Shown: positions 8,449 to 18,163 of the stretch, piece after piece
How the letters are laid out: each line of letters starts with the position of its first letter
Position numbering within the stretch: position 1 is the first letter of the stretch
Source of the DNA: Brachybacterium tyrofermentans
GTDB taxonomy: Bacteria; Actinomycetota; Actinomycetes; Actinomycetales; Dermabacteraceae
Direction: 5' to 3'
Assembly: GCF_014897585.1 (NCBI RefSeq)
Contig: NZ_JABUXW010000011.1
Location: 62,001-126,000 of the forward strand
DNA length: 64,000 bases
Program-made: the position numbers and the translations under genes
Notes under the pieces: generated by a model
What the model was told of the DNA's origin: nothing
Database searches by the model: none
What the model saw: the letters and a program-made list of their open reading frames with translations, nothing else

Positions 8449-9579
8449 GTGGACGGCGTGGTGGACGTCGTGGTGATCGGCGCCGGCCAGGCCGGGCTCT
8501 CGGCCGCCCATCATCTGCTGCGCCGGGGCGTGCGACCGGCGGCGCTGGCGGCACCGGGAGAGCGCAGCGTCGTGATCCTCGACGCCGGGAGCGGCCCGGG
8601 CGGGGCGTGGAGGCATCGCTGGGACAGCCTGACCATGGCCACCGTCAACGGGATCCGGGAGCTGCCCGGGATGCCGGTGGTCGAGGCCGATCCCGCCGAC
8701 CCCGCGAACCGTGCGGTGCCCGAGTACTTCGCCGACTTCGAGCGACGGTTCGAGGTCCCGGTCCAGCGGCCGGTGCGTGTGGTCCGGGTCGAGGACGACC
8801 CGGAGACCGCCGCCCAGGGAGGAACAGCACTGCTCCGGGTGCACGCCCTCGGGCCCGATGACGTCCCGCTGCCGCCGCTGCGCACCCGCGCGATCCTCAA
8901 CGCCACCGGGACCTGGACGAGACCCTTCCTCCCCGCCACTCCGGGTGCTGCCGACTTCCGCGGCCGGCAGCTGCACACCGTGGACTATGTGCGGGCCGCG
9001 GACTTCGCCGGTCAGCGCGTGGGCATCGTCGGGGGAGGGATCAGCGCGCTCGGCTTCCTCCAAGAGATCGCCGACGTGGCCGAGACGTTCTGGTACACGC
9101 GGAGTGAGCCCGTGCTCGAGGACGGCCCGTTCACCCAGGAGGACGGGCGCGAGGCGGTCGCCGGGGTCATCGAGCGGGTGCGGCAGGGGCTTCCGGTGGG
9201 CTCCGTCGTCTCGAACACCGGCCTGCGCTGGACCCCCGCGCTGCGGGACGCGCAGCGTCGCGGGCTGCTCGAGCGCCGCCCGATGTTCGTGCGGACCACC
9301 CCCGACGGGGTGCGCGAGGCCGACGGGACGGAGACCGGGCTCGACACGATCCTGTGGGCCACCGGGTTCCGCCACGAGGTGCGCCATCTGCGGCCGCTGG
9401 GCCTGCACAACGCCGCCGGCGGCATCGCCCTGGACGGCACCGCCGTGGTCTCGGACCCGCGCATCCACCTGCTGGGCTACGGCCCCAGCGCCTCGACGAT
9501 CGGCGCCAATCGTGCCGGTCGCGCCGCGGTCACCGCGCTGCTCGCCGCGCTCGAGCGCGAACCGGCGGTCTCTGCCTAG
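8449..9579 (+). CDS. FAD/NAD(P)-binding monooxygenase-like protein
   Basis: This is a flavoprotein of the flavin-containing monooxygenase/CzcO-like group. The FAD motif VVVIGAGQAGLSAAHHLL comes directly after the start. A second Rossmann motif, VGIVGGGISALGFL, near residue 190 binds NAD(P)H, and LGYGPSASTIGANRAG closes the protein. I chose GTG 8449 because GGAGG sits at 8440-8444 and the FAD motif normally lies at the N-terminus. An in-frame ATG at 8374 would add 25 unlikely residues. The product has 376 residues. The substrate is unknown. It follows the PLP enzyme by 91 bases and precedes the LmbE gene by 38, so an operon is possible. Confidence 0.82.
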   Translation: MDGVVDVVVIGAGQAGLSAAHHLLRRGVRPAALAAPGERSVVILDAGSGPGGAWRHRWDSLTMATVNGIRELPGMPVVEADPADPANRAVPEYFADFERRFEVPVQRPVRVVRVEDDPETAAQGGTALLRVHALGPDDVPLPPLRTRAILNATGTWTRPFLPATPGAADFRGRQLHTVDYVRAADFAGQRVGIVGGGISALGFLQEIADVAETFWYTRSEPVLEDGPFTQEDGREAVAGVIERVRQGLPVGSVVSNTGLRWTPALRDAQRRGLLERRPMFVRTTPDGVREADGTETGLDTILWATGFRHEVRHLRPLGLHNAAGGIALDGTAVVSDPRIHLLGYGPSASTIGANRAGRAAVTALLAALEREPAVSA

Positions 9580-9617
9580 AGTGGGCAGGGACCCGCCACC
9601 AGCCCAGGAGGATCCCG

Positions 9618-10379
9618 ATGACCGACACCGACGCCCAGCCGCTGCCGCCCCTGCCGGAGCACGGGATCCGTCGGGTGCTGTGCGTGGTCGCCCACCCCGA
9701 CGACATGGAGTACGGCGCCTCCGCCGCCGTCGCCGCCTGGACCGCGGCCGGCATCTCCGTGACCTACCTGCTGCTCACCCGCGGCGAAGCGGGGATGGCC
9801 GAGGACCCCGAGCTCGTCGCCCCGCTGCGCGCGACGGAGCAGCGCGGCGCCTGCGACGTGGTCGGCGTGGAGGATCTGCGGATCCTCGAGCATCCCGACG
9901 GCATGCTCGAGGCGACTCTCGGCCTGCGCCGCGACATCGCCCGCGTGATCCGCCAGGTGCGCCCGGATCTCGTGCTCACCACGAACTTCGACCTCGAGGC
10001 CTACGGATCGCTGAACCAGGCCGATCATCGCGCCGCCGGCCTCAGCGCCGCCGACGGCGCCCGCGACGCCGCCAATCCATGGGTGTTCCGTGAGCTGCGT
10101 GAGCAGGAGGGACTGGAGCCATGGAGCGCCCGCGCCCTGCTCGTCGTCGGCCATCCCGCCCCGACCCACGCCAAGGCGGTCGGGCCCGAGCAGGTGCAGG
10201 CGTCGGTGGACTCGCTGCGCGCCCATGCCGCGTATCTCGCGCACGTGACCGGGCACCCGGTGCCCGAGGAGTTCATCCCCGAGATCCTCCGCGACGGCGG
10301 CGAAGCCGCCGGGACCGAGCACGCCGTGACGATGCGGGTCCACGACCTCGGTGGGCTCCGGAGCACCGAGAGCGACTGA
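9618..10379 (+). CDS. LmbE/PIG-L family zinc deacetylase
   Basis: The 253-residue product is a metal-dependent N-deacetylase of the LmbE/PIG-L family, which includes mycothiol enzymes MshB and Mca. The zinc and catalytic motif AHPDD is at about residues 25-29, followed by TYLLLTRGEAG. Later His residues (NQADHRA, VVGHPAPTH) may complete the site. The start is ATG 9618 behind AGGAGG at 9606-9611. Which sugar amide or conjugate it cleaves is not evident, and no other mycothiol gene is nearby. A mycothiol S-conjugate or generic N-acetylglucosamine deacetylase role is possible. Confidence 0.85.
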   Translation: MTDTDAQPLPPLPEHGIRRVLCVVAHPDDMEYGASAAVAAWTAAGISVTYLLLTRGEAGMAEDPELVAPLRATEQRGACDVVGVEDLRILEHPDGMLEATLGLRRDIARVIRQVRPDLVLTTNFDLEAYGSLNQADHRAAGLSAADGARDAANPWVFRELREQEGLEPWSARALLVVGHPAPTHAKAVGPEQVQASVDSLRAHAAYLAHVTGHPVPEEFIPEILRDGGEAAGTEHAVTMRVHDLGGLRSTESD

Positions 10380-10415
10380 CCACCGCACTTCTGGACCGAG
10401 TGGTCGTCAGCACCC

Positions 10416-10444
10416 TTGTCGTCCTCCGGGCACGCTCCTAAGGT
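10416..10444 (+). promoter_or_regulatory. Promoter TTGTCG-17-TAAGGT for transketolase
   Basis: TTGTCG (10416-10421) and TAAGGT (10439-10444) are separated by 17 bases. The leader to the ATG at 10524 would be about 73 bases and contains GAAGGAG (10511-10517). Confidence 0.5.
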
Positions 10445-10523
10445 GATGACCACACAGGACGATGAACATCGGCGCCCCGGCGCGGTCACGTCTCCGCACC
10501 CGGGCTCCGGGAAGGAGCAGTCC

Positions 10524-12392
10524 ATGACCACCACCCAGCACGAGGGACTCGATCTCTCGCAGGTCCCCGAGCTCGCCGCCCAGCTGCGCGTCGACTCGAT
10601 CCGCGCCTCCACGAGCGCCGGTTCGGGACACCCCACCTCGAGCATGTCCGCCGCGGACCTGCTCGCCACGCTGATGAGCCGCCACCTGCGGTACGACTGG
10701 GACGACGCCGACGCCCCCGGCAACGACCACCTCGTCTTCTCCAAGGGACACGCCTCCCCGCTCCTGTACGCCGTGTACAAGGCCGCCGGCGTCGTCTCCG
10801 ACGAGGAGCTCATGACCGGCTACCGCCGCTTCGACGAGCGGCTCGAGGGCCATCCCACCCCGGTGCTGCCCTGGGTGGACGTCGCCACCGGCTCGCTCGG
10901 CCAGGGTCTCCCCGACGCGGTCGGCATCGCCCTGTCCGCGAAGTATCTCGAGAAGGCCCCGTATCGCGTGTGGGTGCTGTGCGGTGACAGCGAGATGGCC
11001 GAGGGCTCCATGTGGGAGGCCCTCGACAAGGCGTCCCTCTACGGCCTGACCAACCTGATCACGATCGTCGACGTCAATCGGCTCGGACAGCGCGGCCCCA
11101 CCGATCTCGGCTGGGACCTCGAGGCCTACCAGCGCCGCGTCGAGGCGTTCGGCGCCCGGGCGATCGTGCTCGACGGGCACGACCTCGACGCGATCGACGC
11201 CGCCCTGGCCGAGACGGACGGCGACCTCGACAAGCCCCTGGTCATCCTCGCGAAGACCATCAAGGGCAAGGGATACCCCGAGGTCGAGGACGCCGAGGGC
11301 TGGCACGGCAAGCCGCTGCCCGAGGACAAGGCCGCCGAGGCCATCGACGGCCTCGGCGGCGAGCGCCACCTGCTCGTGCGCGGGCCGAAGCCTCCGGAGG
11401 TGGAGCGTGCGGCGCCCGAGGTGGGCACCGCGAGCATGCCGACCTTCGAGAAGGGCGAGGAGGTCGCGACGCGGAAGGCCTACGGCGCCGCACTCGCCGC
11501 ACTCGGTGATGCTGATCCCCGCATCGTCGCCCTGGACGGCGAGGTCTCCAACTCCACGGGGACGGGCACCTTCGTCGAGAAGCATCCGGATCGCTTCTTC
11601 GAGATGTTCATCGCGGAGCAGCAGATGGTGGCCGCCGCCACCGGGCTCGCCACCCGCGGCCACATCGCCTTCGCCTCCTCCTTCGCCGCGTTCCTCACCC
11701 GTGCGGCGGACTTCCTGCGGATGGCCCCCGTCTCCCGTGTCGACCTGCGGATGGTCGGCTCCCATGCGGGCGTCGAGATCGGGGCCGACGGACCCTCCCA
11801 GATGGGCCTGGAGGATCTGGCGATGTTCGCCGCCCTCCAGGGCTCCACGGTGCTCTACCCCTCCGACGGCACCTCCACCGCGGCTCTCGTGCAGCAGATG
11901 GCGGAGACCTCCGGGGTGAGCTACCTGCGCACCACACGGGGCGAGTACCCGGGGCTGTACGAGGCAGGGGAGGAATTCCCCGTCGGCGGATCCAAGACGC
12001 TTGTGGAGTCCGCGGATGACGACGTCACGCTGATCGGCGCGGGCGTCACCCTCCACGAGGCGCTCTCGGCGGCCGCCGCTCTCGCGGAGCAGGGCACCCG
12101 GGCGCGGGTCGTGGACGCCTACTCGGTCAAGCCGATCGATGCCGAGGGCATCCGTGCCGCGGTCGAGGCGACCGGCGGACGGGTCGTCGTCGTCGAGGAC
12201 CACCACGCCGAGGGCGGACTCGGAGCCGCGGTGCTCGCCGCGCTGGCCGCGGAGCCGATCACGGACCTGCGCTTCAGCCACCTCGCGGTGGACGGCGTCC
12301 CGGGATCCGGCACCCCCGCCGAGCTTCTCGACTGGGCCGGGATCGATGCGGCCCACATCGCCGAAGCGGCCCGCAGCCTGCTCGAGGCCTGA
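10524..12392 (+). CDS. tkt: Transketolase, short form
   Basis: This thiamine-diphosphate enzyme of the pentose phosphate pathway moves two-carbon ketol units between sugar phosphates. The 622-residue length and motifs such as STSAGSGHPTSSMSAADLL and DHLVFSKGHASPLLYAVYKAAG resemble the shorter animal-like transketolases more than the roughly 660-residue E. coli type. The ThDP/metal segment LCGDSEMAEGSMWEAL and the pyrimidine-domain segment FIAEQQMVAAATGLA are intact. The ATG follows GAAGGAG by six bases. It stands alone, without transaldolase or zwf, and ends before a strong terminator. A housekeeping actinobacterial tkt may exist elsewhere. Confidence 0.9.
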   Translation: MTTTQHEGLDLSQVPELAAQLRVDSIRASTSAGSGHPTSSMSAADLLATLMSRHLRYDWDDADAPGNDHLVFSKGHASPLLYAVYKAAGVVSDEELMTGYRRFDERLEGHPTPVLPWVDVATGSLGQGLPDAVGIALSAKYLEKAPYRVWVLCGDSEMAEGSMWEALDKASLYGLTNLITIVDVNRLGQRGPTDLGWDLEAYQRRVEAFGARAIVLDGHDLDAIDAALAETDGDLDKPLVILAKTIKGKGYPEVEDAEGWHGKPLPEDKAAEAIDGLGGERHLLVRGPKPPEVERAAPEVGTASMPTFEKGEEVATRKAYGAALAALGDADPRIVALDGEVSNSTGTGTFVEKHPDRFFEMFIAEQQMVAAATGLATRGHIAFASSFAAFLTRAADFLRMAPVSRVDLRMVGSHAGVEIGADGPSQMGLEDLAMFAALQGSTVLYPSDGTSTAALVQQMAETSGVSYLRTTRGEYPGLYEAGEEFPVGGSKTLVESADDDVTLIGAGVTLHEALSAAAALAEQGTRARVVDAYSVKPIDAEGIRAAVEATGGRVVVVEDHHAEGGLGAAVLAALAAEPITDLRFSHLAVDGVPGSGTPAELLDWAGIDAAHIAEAARSLLEA

Positions 12393-12405
12393 CCGCCCCG
12401 TCCGG

Positions 12406-12447
12406 ACGGCCCTGTCCGAACGGCCCTGCCCGAACGGCCCTGTCCGA
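12406..12447. repeat. 14-bp tandem repeat, three copies
   Basis: ACGGCCCTGTCCGA is repeated three times head to tail (12406, 12420, 12434). The middle copy differs by one base. It lies between the transketolase stop and the terminator hairpin. Confidence 0.85.
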
Positions 12448-12450
12448 CAG

Positions 12451-12489
12451 CGACGGCCGCCCCTGATCTCGGATCAGGGGCGGCCGTCG
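12451..12489 (+). terminator. Strong hairpin terminator after tkt
   Basis: An 18-bp perfect inverted repeat, CGACGGCCGCCCCTGATC with its complement, has a three-base loop. No long T-run follows, as is common in high-GC genomes. It also lies beyond the 3' end of the convergent MFS gene and could serve both. Confidence 0.75.
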
Positions 12490-12556
12490 TCCGTGCGGAG
12501 CGACTGTCGGTGCAGGCGCCAGGAGGCCGGTCGGCGGAGCCGGCTCGCGTCGGGGT

Positions 12557-12607
12557 CGTCTACGTCGTCGTCTTTGTCGTCGTGTTTGGCGTCTACGTCG
12601 TCGTCTT
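12557..12607. repeat. 18-bp direct repeat spanning the MFS stop codon
   Basis: CGTCTACGTCGTCGTCTT occurs at 12557-12574 and again at 12590-12607. The second copy contains the stop codon of the minus-strand transporter (TAG, 12593-12595) and its last codons. The first copy is a duplicate 33 bases downstream that also carries the stop triplet. Confidence 0.8.
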
Positions 12608-14056
12608 CTTCGTCCGTCCCAGCTGCAGGTCCTCCATGTCCTCGAGTTCGCGGTCCTTGGTCTCCGGGACCCACAGGAACACGAACAGCAGGCTGAGCAG
12701 GGCGAACAGGGCATACAGGCCGTACGCGAAGCTCAGGCCGACGGTCGACAGGGACGGGAACGTGGCGGAGACCGCCCAGTTCGCGGCCCACTGCGCAGCA
12801 GCGGCGACGGCGAGGGCCGAGGCCCGGATGCGGTTGGGGAACATCTCGCCCAGGAGCACCCACACCAGCGGGCCCCAGGTGGTCCCGAAGAACATCACGA
12901 AGGCGTTGGCGCTGATCAGCGCGACCGTGGACCAGGGATCCGCGAGGGTGATGGCATCGGTCCCCGGGGCGATCTCCCCGAAGGAGAACGCGAGCGCCAT
13001 GAGTCCGAGGGAGACGGTCATGCCGGCCGAGCCGACCAGGAGCATGAGGCGGCGTCCCACCCTGTCGACCAGGAGGATCGCGATGATCGTGGCGACGATG
13101 TTCATCACCGAGGTGAACGTGCTGGTGAGCAGGGCCTGGGATTCGTCGAAGCCGACGGACTGCCACAGCGTCGTCGAGTAGTAGAAGATCACGTTGATGC
13201 CCACAAGCTGCTGGAACAGCGAGAGCAGGATGCCGATCCAGACGATGGGCTTCAGCCCGAAGCGTCCGCCGACGAGATCCCGCAGGCTCGCCTTCTCCTC
13301 CCGCTCGAGGGTGCGACGGATCTGCTCGATCTTCAGGTTGACGTCGAGCTCACCGGTGAAGTCGTAGAGCACCCGCGAGGCCTTGTCGAGCTCGTTCTTC
13401 GCGATCAGGTAGCGCGGGGACTCCGGCAGGAACAGCGCCATGACCCCGTAGACCGCGGCGGGGATGGCCTCGATCATGAACATCCAGCGCCAGGCGTCGA
13501 CCCCGAACCAGAAGGACTCGGCCGCACCCCCGGCGGTGTTCGCCAGCAGGGCGTTGGAGAGCAGCGCGGTGAAGATGCCCAGCACGATCGCGAGCTGCTG
13601 GAGGGAGCCCAGGCGGCCGCGGTACCTGGCCGGGGCGACCTCCGCGATGTAGGCCGGAGCGATGACGCTCGCGGCGCCCACGCCGAGACCGCCGACCACG
13701 CGCCACACGATGAGGTCCCACACCCCGAAGGCGAGACCGGAGCCGATCGCGGAGATGAAGAAGAGGATCGCGGCGATCACCATGACCGGGATGCGTCCGA
13801 AGCGGTTGGACAGGCTGCCGGCGAACCAGGCGCCGACGGCGCAGCCGATCAGCGCCGAGGAGACCGCGAAGCCGGTGAGCCCGGCGCCGAGGGCGAACTC
13901 GTCGGACAGCGCATTGACGGCACCGTTGATGACGGAGGTGTCGAAGCCGAACAGGAAGCCGCCGATCGCGGCGGCCACGCTGATGACGACGACCTTGGGG
14001 TTCAGATGCTGGGCGTGCTGCGCCGTGGAGCCGGCGGACTGCTCGGATGTGGACAT
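12593..14056 (-). CDS. Sugar-porter family MFS transporter
   Basis: This 487-residue protein with 12 expected membrane helices belongs to the sugar porter family (XylE/GLUT/GlcP type). Diagnostic motifs are FGFDTSVINGAV in helix 1, SNRFGRIPVMV in the 2-3 loop, FLPESPRYLIAK before the central loop, DRVGRRLML between helices 8 and 9, and WVPETKDRELEDME after helix 12. It should import a hexose or pentose with protons. The ATG at 14056 follows GGGAGG on the minus strand. The very end (RTKKTTT) is encoded by low-complexity sequence, part of which is duplicated downstream. Confidence 0.92.
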   Translation of the reverse strand: MSTSEQSAGSTAQHAQHLNPKVVVISVAAAIGGFLFGFDTSVINGAVNALSDEFALGAGLTGFAVSSALIGCAVGAWFAGSLSNRFGRIPVMVIAAILFFISAIGSGLAFGVWDLIVWRVVGGLGVGAASVIAPAYIAEVAPARYRGRLGSLQQLAIVLGIFTALLSNALLANTAGGAAESFWFGVDAWRWMFMIEAIPAAVYGVMALFLPESPRYLIAKNELDKASRVLYDFTGELDVNLKIEQIRRTLEREEKASLRDLVGGRFGLKPIVWIGILLSLFQQLVGINVIFYYSTTLWQSVGFDESQALLTSTFTSVMNIVATIIAILLVDRVGRRLMLLVGSAGMTVSLGLMALAFSFGEIAPGTDAITLADPWSTVALISANAFVMFFGTTWGPLVWVLLGEMFPNRIRASALAVAAAAQWAANWAVSATFPSLSTVGLSFAYGLYALFALLSLLFVFLWVPETKDRELEDMEDLQLGRTKKTTT

Positions 14057-14164
14057 GGGAAGGACGCCTCCCGTTCGGTATCGGTGTCGCGGTCGCGGAT
14101 GCTGACACGCTATACCCGGCGTGACCAGCGCGTCGGACCGGGCGGTCGCTCCCGGGTCCGGCGG

Positions 14165-15413
14165 TCAGCCCTGCCGGCGCACCTGGGCGGCGTACTCGTC
14201 CAGCACCCCGAGGATCTCGGTGTGCTGCCACACCCGGTTGCGTGAGCGCCCGGTCGCCTCGGTGAGCCCCCAGGACTCCGTGAGCTGGGCGAGGGCGCTG
14301 CGCGGTCATCGCGGTCACGCCCAGGTTCCGCTGGAGGTGCGCGGCATGGACGATCGGCTGTCCCACCAGCAGGGGCGGCACCCTCCATGCGAGCGCATGG
14401 CGGCGCACGCCGGCCAGACGCTCCCGATCCCGCTCCAGCTGCGCGGCGAGATCGTCGACCAGCTGCGTCCCGGTGACGGCGGCGTAGCGGGCGGCCTGCG
14501 CGAACTGCTCGACGACGGGTCGGGCGTTCCCCTCCCGGTAGGCGGTGAGGGCTTCGGTGTAGCCGAGCAGGTCCGTGAGCAGACCGGCCGAGACCGGGGC
14601 CGTGGTGCCCGTCAGCAGACCCTTTCCGGTGAGCATCGCGTGCACGAGGGCACGTCCGGTACGGCCGTTGCCGTCGGTGAAGGGATGGATCGTCTCGAAC
14701 TGGGCGTGCGCGATCGCCGCGTGGAGCAGCACCGGGAGGTCGTCCCGGGCGATGAAGGTGAGCAGATCCGCCATCGCGGCAGGCACCAGCTCCGCCTCCG
14801 GGGCGATGTGCACAGCGCCGAGCGGGCTGTGCCCGCTGCGTCCCACCCAGACCAGCCGCTCGCGCAGACGGCCCGCTGTCGGGTCCGGGGCGAGCAGCTC
14901 TGCCTGCATGCTCAGGACGGCCTGGAGATCGAGGTCCGAGGCGAGTCGCAGAGCCGCCTCCATCGTGCGCACGTTCGCGACCACGGCGCGGGCGTTCGCG
15001 CTGCGGGATTCCTCGAGCTCCGCGAGGGCGAGCTGCCGCGCCCCGACCGTGAGGTCCTCGATCTGCGAGGAGGAGGCCGACTCCGTGCGCAGCAGGATGC
15101 TGCTCATCGGGCCGAGGGCGGGGTTGTCCGCACCGAGTCGGGCAGCGGCGTGGAGCCCGAAGGTGGTCAGGGCACGCTCCCCGTCGGCGACATCGGCGGC
15201 GAGATCCCCGGGCAGGGCGAGATCGAGGAGGTGGTCGAGGTCGTGGTCGGCCGCCCCGGCGGGACGGGACAGCACCGCGGGCACCGTGGACTCATAGGGT
15301 CCGGTGCCCCGGGACCGGGCTGACCGCGAGACCAGGCCGTCATCGGGCACGACCCAGGTCCCCGCACGCCGGGTCGTGGCGGGGACGGGCAACGGCGCCG
15401 GATGTGTGGGCAT
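14165..15413 (-). pseudogene. Fic-family protein with C-terminal frameshift
   Basis: The intact N-terminal part (about 370 residues) is a Fic domain protein, probably an AMP-transferase. It has the active-site loop HPFTDGNGRTGRAL and an N-terminal segment SSSQIEDL that resembles the inhibitory (S/T)xxxE(G/N) helix but ends in D. Near 14297 the frame breaks inside the C-terminal winged helix. Up to HLQRNLGVTAMTAQR it is in one frame. Another frame then gives LAQLTESWGLTEATGRSRNR and WQHTEILGVLDEYAAQVRRQG, ending at TGA 14165-14167. Loss of one GC pair from a GCGCGC run would explain it. Without correction the frame runs on into the neighbouring transporter gene. It may be a real mutation or an assembly error. 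The start is leaderless. Confidence 0.8.
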
Positions 15414-15419
15414 GCCGCC

Positions 15420-15450
15420 AGTGTAGTAACACTTCGGGAAGGAAGTGTTA
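15420..15450 (-). promoter_or_regulatory. Leaderless -10 box with 9-bp palindromic operator
   Basis: On the minus strand TACACT (15425-15420) lies six bases before the Fic ATG at 15413. Directly upstream is a perfect inverted repeat, TAACACTTC-N6-GAAGTGTTA (15427-15450), covering the spacer and -35 region. The placement suits a repressor operator. The winged helix of the Fic protein itself is a candidate ligand. Confidence 0.6.
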
Positions 15451-15514
15451 TCTGGCGGCGAGGGCCGTGCACATCCGGCGGGAAGGACAGCCGTCGGGAT
15501 CAGCCCTCCGAGCC

Positions 15515-15550
15515 AGCCCTCTGGATCAGCCCTCTGGATCAGCCCTGCGG
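15515..15550. repeat. 13-bp repeat overlapping the metG stop codon
   Basis: AGCCCTCTGGATC occurs at 15515-15527 and 15528-15540 and continues as AGCCCTGCGG at 15541. The minus-strand metG stop (TGA, 15541-15539) lies in the repeat, and each unit carries a TGA on that strand. A further degenerate copy starts near 15499. Confidence 0.75.
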
Positions 15551-17350
15551 TTCGGCCGCGGTCGTGGCCTCGAGCCGCTCGAGCTCCTGCTCCGCGATGA
15601 CCGGATCGAGCTTCACGAAGATGCCGGTGGGCTTCACGACCTTCTGGCCGACGCCCACCGGGTGGTGCTCCCAGGCCGGGACGCCCGTGTAGTCGCCGGT
15701 GATGATCGGGTATCCGGGCCCGCCGTCGAGGTCGTCGACCTCCACGATCGAGGGCATCGGGGCGATCAGCCGTTCCCCGCCCAGCGCCTTCTCGACCTCG
15801 TTGGCCGAGTGCGGCAGGAAGGGAGCCATCATCGTGTTGAGGTCGGTGACGGCCTGCGCGAGGACGTGCAGCACGGTGAGCAGGCGGGGCCGCTGCTCGT
15901 CGGCCTTCATCTTGAAGGGCTCGGTCTCGGAGACGTAGCGGTTCGCCTCGCCGACGAGACGCATGACCTCGGCGATCGCGGCGCGCTGCCGGTGCGCCTC
16001 GATGAGACCGCCGACGGTGTCGAAGCCCTGCCGGATCGCGCCCAGGAGCTTCTCGTCGACCTCCTCGAGCTCCCCGGCAGCAGGGATCTCCCCGACGTTC
16101 TTGGCGATCATCGCCGCGGTGCGGTTGACCAGGTTGCCCCAGCCGGCGACCAACTCGTTGTTGGTGCGCGAGACGAAGTCGACCCAGGTGAAGTCGGCAT
16201 CCTGGTTCTCCGGACCCGCGGCCGAGATGTAGTAGCGCAGCGCATCGGGCTGGTATCGCTCGAGCATGTCGCGCACGTAGATCACGATCTTCTTCGACGA
16301 GGAGAACTTCTTGCCCTCCATCGTGAGGAACTCGCTCGAGACGACCTCGGTGGGGAGCTTCAGCTCGCCGAACCTCCCGGGCTCGCCGCCCTTGTCGCCC
16401 TTCCCGTTCTGGGCGATCATCTCCGCCGGCCAGATCTGCGAGTGGAAGACGATGTTGTCCTTGCCCATGAAGTAATAGGCGAGCGTCTCGGGGTCGTTCC
16501 ACCAGGCGCGCCACGCTTCGGGGTCGCCGCTGCGGCGCGCCCACTCGATCGAGGCGGAGAGGTAGCCGATCACGGCGTCGAACCACACGTACAGGCGCTT
16601 GTTCGGCTGGTCCTCCCAGCCCGGCACCGGGATGCCCCAGTCGATGTCTCGGGTCATCGCGCGCGGCTTGATGTCGTCGAGGATGTTCTGGCTGAAGCGG
16701 ATCACGTTCGGGCGCCACAGGCCCGTGGCCTCGCGGTCGTCGAGCCAGCGGCCCAGCTCGCCGGCCAGGGCCGGGAGGTCGAGGAACCAGTGGGAGGTCT
16801 CGATGAACTCCGGGGTCTCCCCGTTGATGCGGGAGATCGGGTCGATGAGGTCCGTGGGGTCGAGCTGGTTGCCGCAGTTGTCGCACTGGTCGCCGCGGGC
16901 GCCGCCGGCGCCGCAGATCGGACAGGTGCCCTCGATGTAGCGATCGGGCAGGGTACGGCCGGTCGACGGGGAGATCGCGCCGGAGGTCAGCTTCTCGACC
17001 ATGTAGCCGTTGTCGCGCACGGTCACGAACATGTCCTGCACCACCTGGTAGTGGTTGCGCGTCGTGGTGCGGGTGAACAGATCGTAGGACAGTCCGAGCG
17101 CGACGAGGTCCTCGACGATGAGGCGGTTGTTGCGGTCGGCGAGCTCGCGCGCGGTGATGCCCTCGGAGTCAGCCTCCACGAGGATCGGGGTGCCGTGCTC
17201 GTCGGTGCCGGAGACCATGAGCACGTCGTTCCCGGCCATGCGCATGTAGCGGGAGAAGACGTCGGAGGGGACGCCGAAACCGGCGACATGGCCGATGTGG
17301 CGGGGACCGTTGGCGTACGGCCAGGCGACCGCGGACAGGACTGTGCTCAT
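15539..17350 (-). CDS. metG: Methionyl-tRNA synthetase
   Basis: This essential enzyme charges tRNA-Met. Its 603 residues carry the class I HIGH signature in [15 protein letters not shown] (about 12-26). A zinc knuckle CPICG...CDNCG is near 145-162, and a KMSKS-type loop is written KFSSSKK near 345-352. The C-terminal EMAP-like tRNA-binding domain of some MetRS enzymes is absent. The ATG at 17350 has TAGAAT eight bases upstream, so any leader is at most one or two bases and no ribosome site is visible. The end of the gene lies inside a 13-bp tandem repeat. Confidence 0.96.
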   Translation of the reverse strand: MSTVLSAVAWPYANGPRHIGHVAGFGVPSDVFSRYMRMAGNDVLMVSGTDEHGTPILVEADSEGITARELADRNNRLIVEDLVALGLSYDLFTRTTTRNHYQVVQDMFVTVRDNGYMVEKLTSGAISPSTGRTLPDRYIEGTCPICGAGGARGDQCDNCGNQLDPTDLIDPISRINGETPEFIETSHWFLDLPALAGELGRWLDDREATGLWRPNVIRFSQNILDDIKPRAMTRDIDWGIPVPGWEDQPNKRLYVWFDAVIGYLSASIEWARRSGDPEAWRAWWNDPETLAYYFMGKDNIVFHSQIWPAEMIAQNGKGDKGGEPGRFGELKLPTEVVSSEFLTMEGKKFSSSKKIVIYVRDMLERYQPDALRYYISAAGPENQDADFTWVDFVSRTNNELVAGWGNLVNRTAAMIAKNVGEIPAAGELEEVDEKLLGAIRQGFDTVGGLIEAHRQRAAIAEVMRLVGEANRYVSETEPFKMKADEQRPRLLTVLHVLAQAVTDLNTMMAPFLPHSANEVEKALGGERLIAPMPSIVEVDDLDGGPGYPIITGDYTGVPAWEHHPVGVGQKVVKPTGIFVKLDPVIAEQELERLEATTAAEPQG

Positions 17351-17421
17351 AGCAGTCGATTCTAGGGGAGTGCGGGTGGGTTCTCCGACGGGTCCTCCGA
17401 TATCGGGCCCGCGGTGCCCGC

Positions 17422-18081
17422 TCAGGCAGGGGCGGACGGGGCGTGGTGGAGCACGGCCCGCCATCCGAAGCGGACAGCCTCGCCCACATGCCGGGAGGAG
17501 TCGTCGAGGAAGGCGACCTGGTCGGGGCGCAGCGACGTTCCGAGCTCCTGCTCGATCCGGGCATGGGCGCGGGCGTAGGCCTCCTGGTCGGGCTTGGCCG
17601 CGCCGAGATCTGCGGTGTTCAGCAGGAAGCGTCGGCCCGGACCGAGGAAGGGCGTCATCCCCAGCTCCTCGAGCTCCTCGGGCACCCGGTCCGTGCCGTT
17701 GGTCAGCACGAACACCCCGAGTCCCGCGGCGCGCAGTGATTCGAGCTGCGTCAGGACCCCCTGGTCGATGCGGGCGGGGGAGGCGAGCCAGGCGGCGATC
17801 GCGGCGTCGGCCGCCTGCGGGCTGCTGCCTGCCGCGACCAGTGCGGAGGCGGCGTGCTCGCGCCATCGGCGATGGGTGCCGCGCCCGCGCACCACCTCGT
17901 CCAGGAACGGATGACCGAGCACCGCCTGATACGCCGTGCCGGCGGGAGTCCCGGTGATCCCGTCGAGCTCGCTCCACAGCGACCCGTCGAAGATTCGCAG
18001 CACGCCGTCGAGATCCGACACCACCGCCCGGATGTCGTGGTCGCGGACCAGCTCGCGCAGCTGCTGCAGGGAGGTGCTCAT
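17422..18081 (-). CDS. HAD-superfamily hydrolase
   Basis: This 219-residue phosphatase-like protein of the haloacid dehalogenase superfamily contains the four motifs: SDLDGVLR (motif I, with the nucleophile Asp), FVLTNGTD (motif II), [13 protein letters not shown] (motif III Lys) and [11 protein letters not shown] (motif IV). Motif I has Val where DxDGT enzymes have Thr, as in many epoxide-hydrolase-like and beta-phosphoglucomutase-like members. I chose ATG 18081 because TACGAT sits exactly six bases upstream. A longer in-frame start near 18171 would overlap the divergent gene. The substrate is unknown, but the neighbour makes UDP-glucose, so a sugar phosphate is plausible. Confidence 0.85.
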   Translation of the reverse strand: MSTSLQQLRELVRDHDIRAVVSDLDGVLRIFDGSLWSELDGITGTPAGTAYQAVLGHPFLDEVVRGRGTHRRWREHAASALVAAGSSPQAADAAIAAWLASPARIDQGVLTQLESLRAAGLGVFVLTNGTDRVPEELEELGMTPFLGPGRRFLLNTADLGAAKPDQEAYARAHARIEQELGTSLRPDQVAFLDDSSRHVGEAVRFGWRAVLHHAPSAPA

Positions 18082-18087
18082 CGCGCC

Positions 18088-18157
18088 ATCGTACGAAGGC
18101 GGGGCGAGAGGCTCCTGGAGGAGAACGGAGCGGAGCACCCGCCCGCCCCGATACCCT
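18088..18157. promoter_or_regulatory. Divergent pair of leaderless -10 boxes
   Basis: TACGAT on the minus strand (18093-18088) is six bases from the HAD ATG (18081). TACCCT on the plus strand (18152-18157) is six bases from the pyrophosphorylase ATG (18164). Both mRNAs should start at their initiation codons from this 82-base gap. Confidence 0.5.
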
Positions 18158-18163
18158 GGACCC

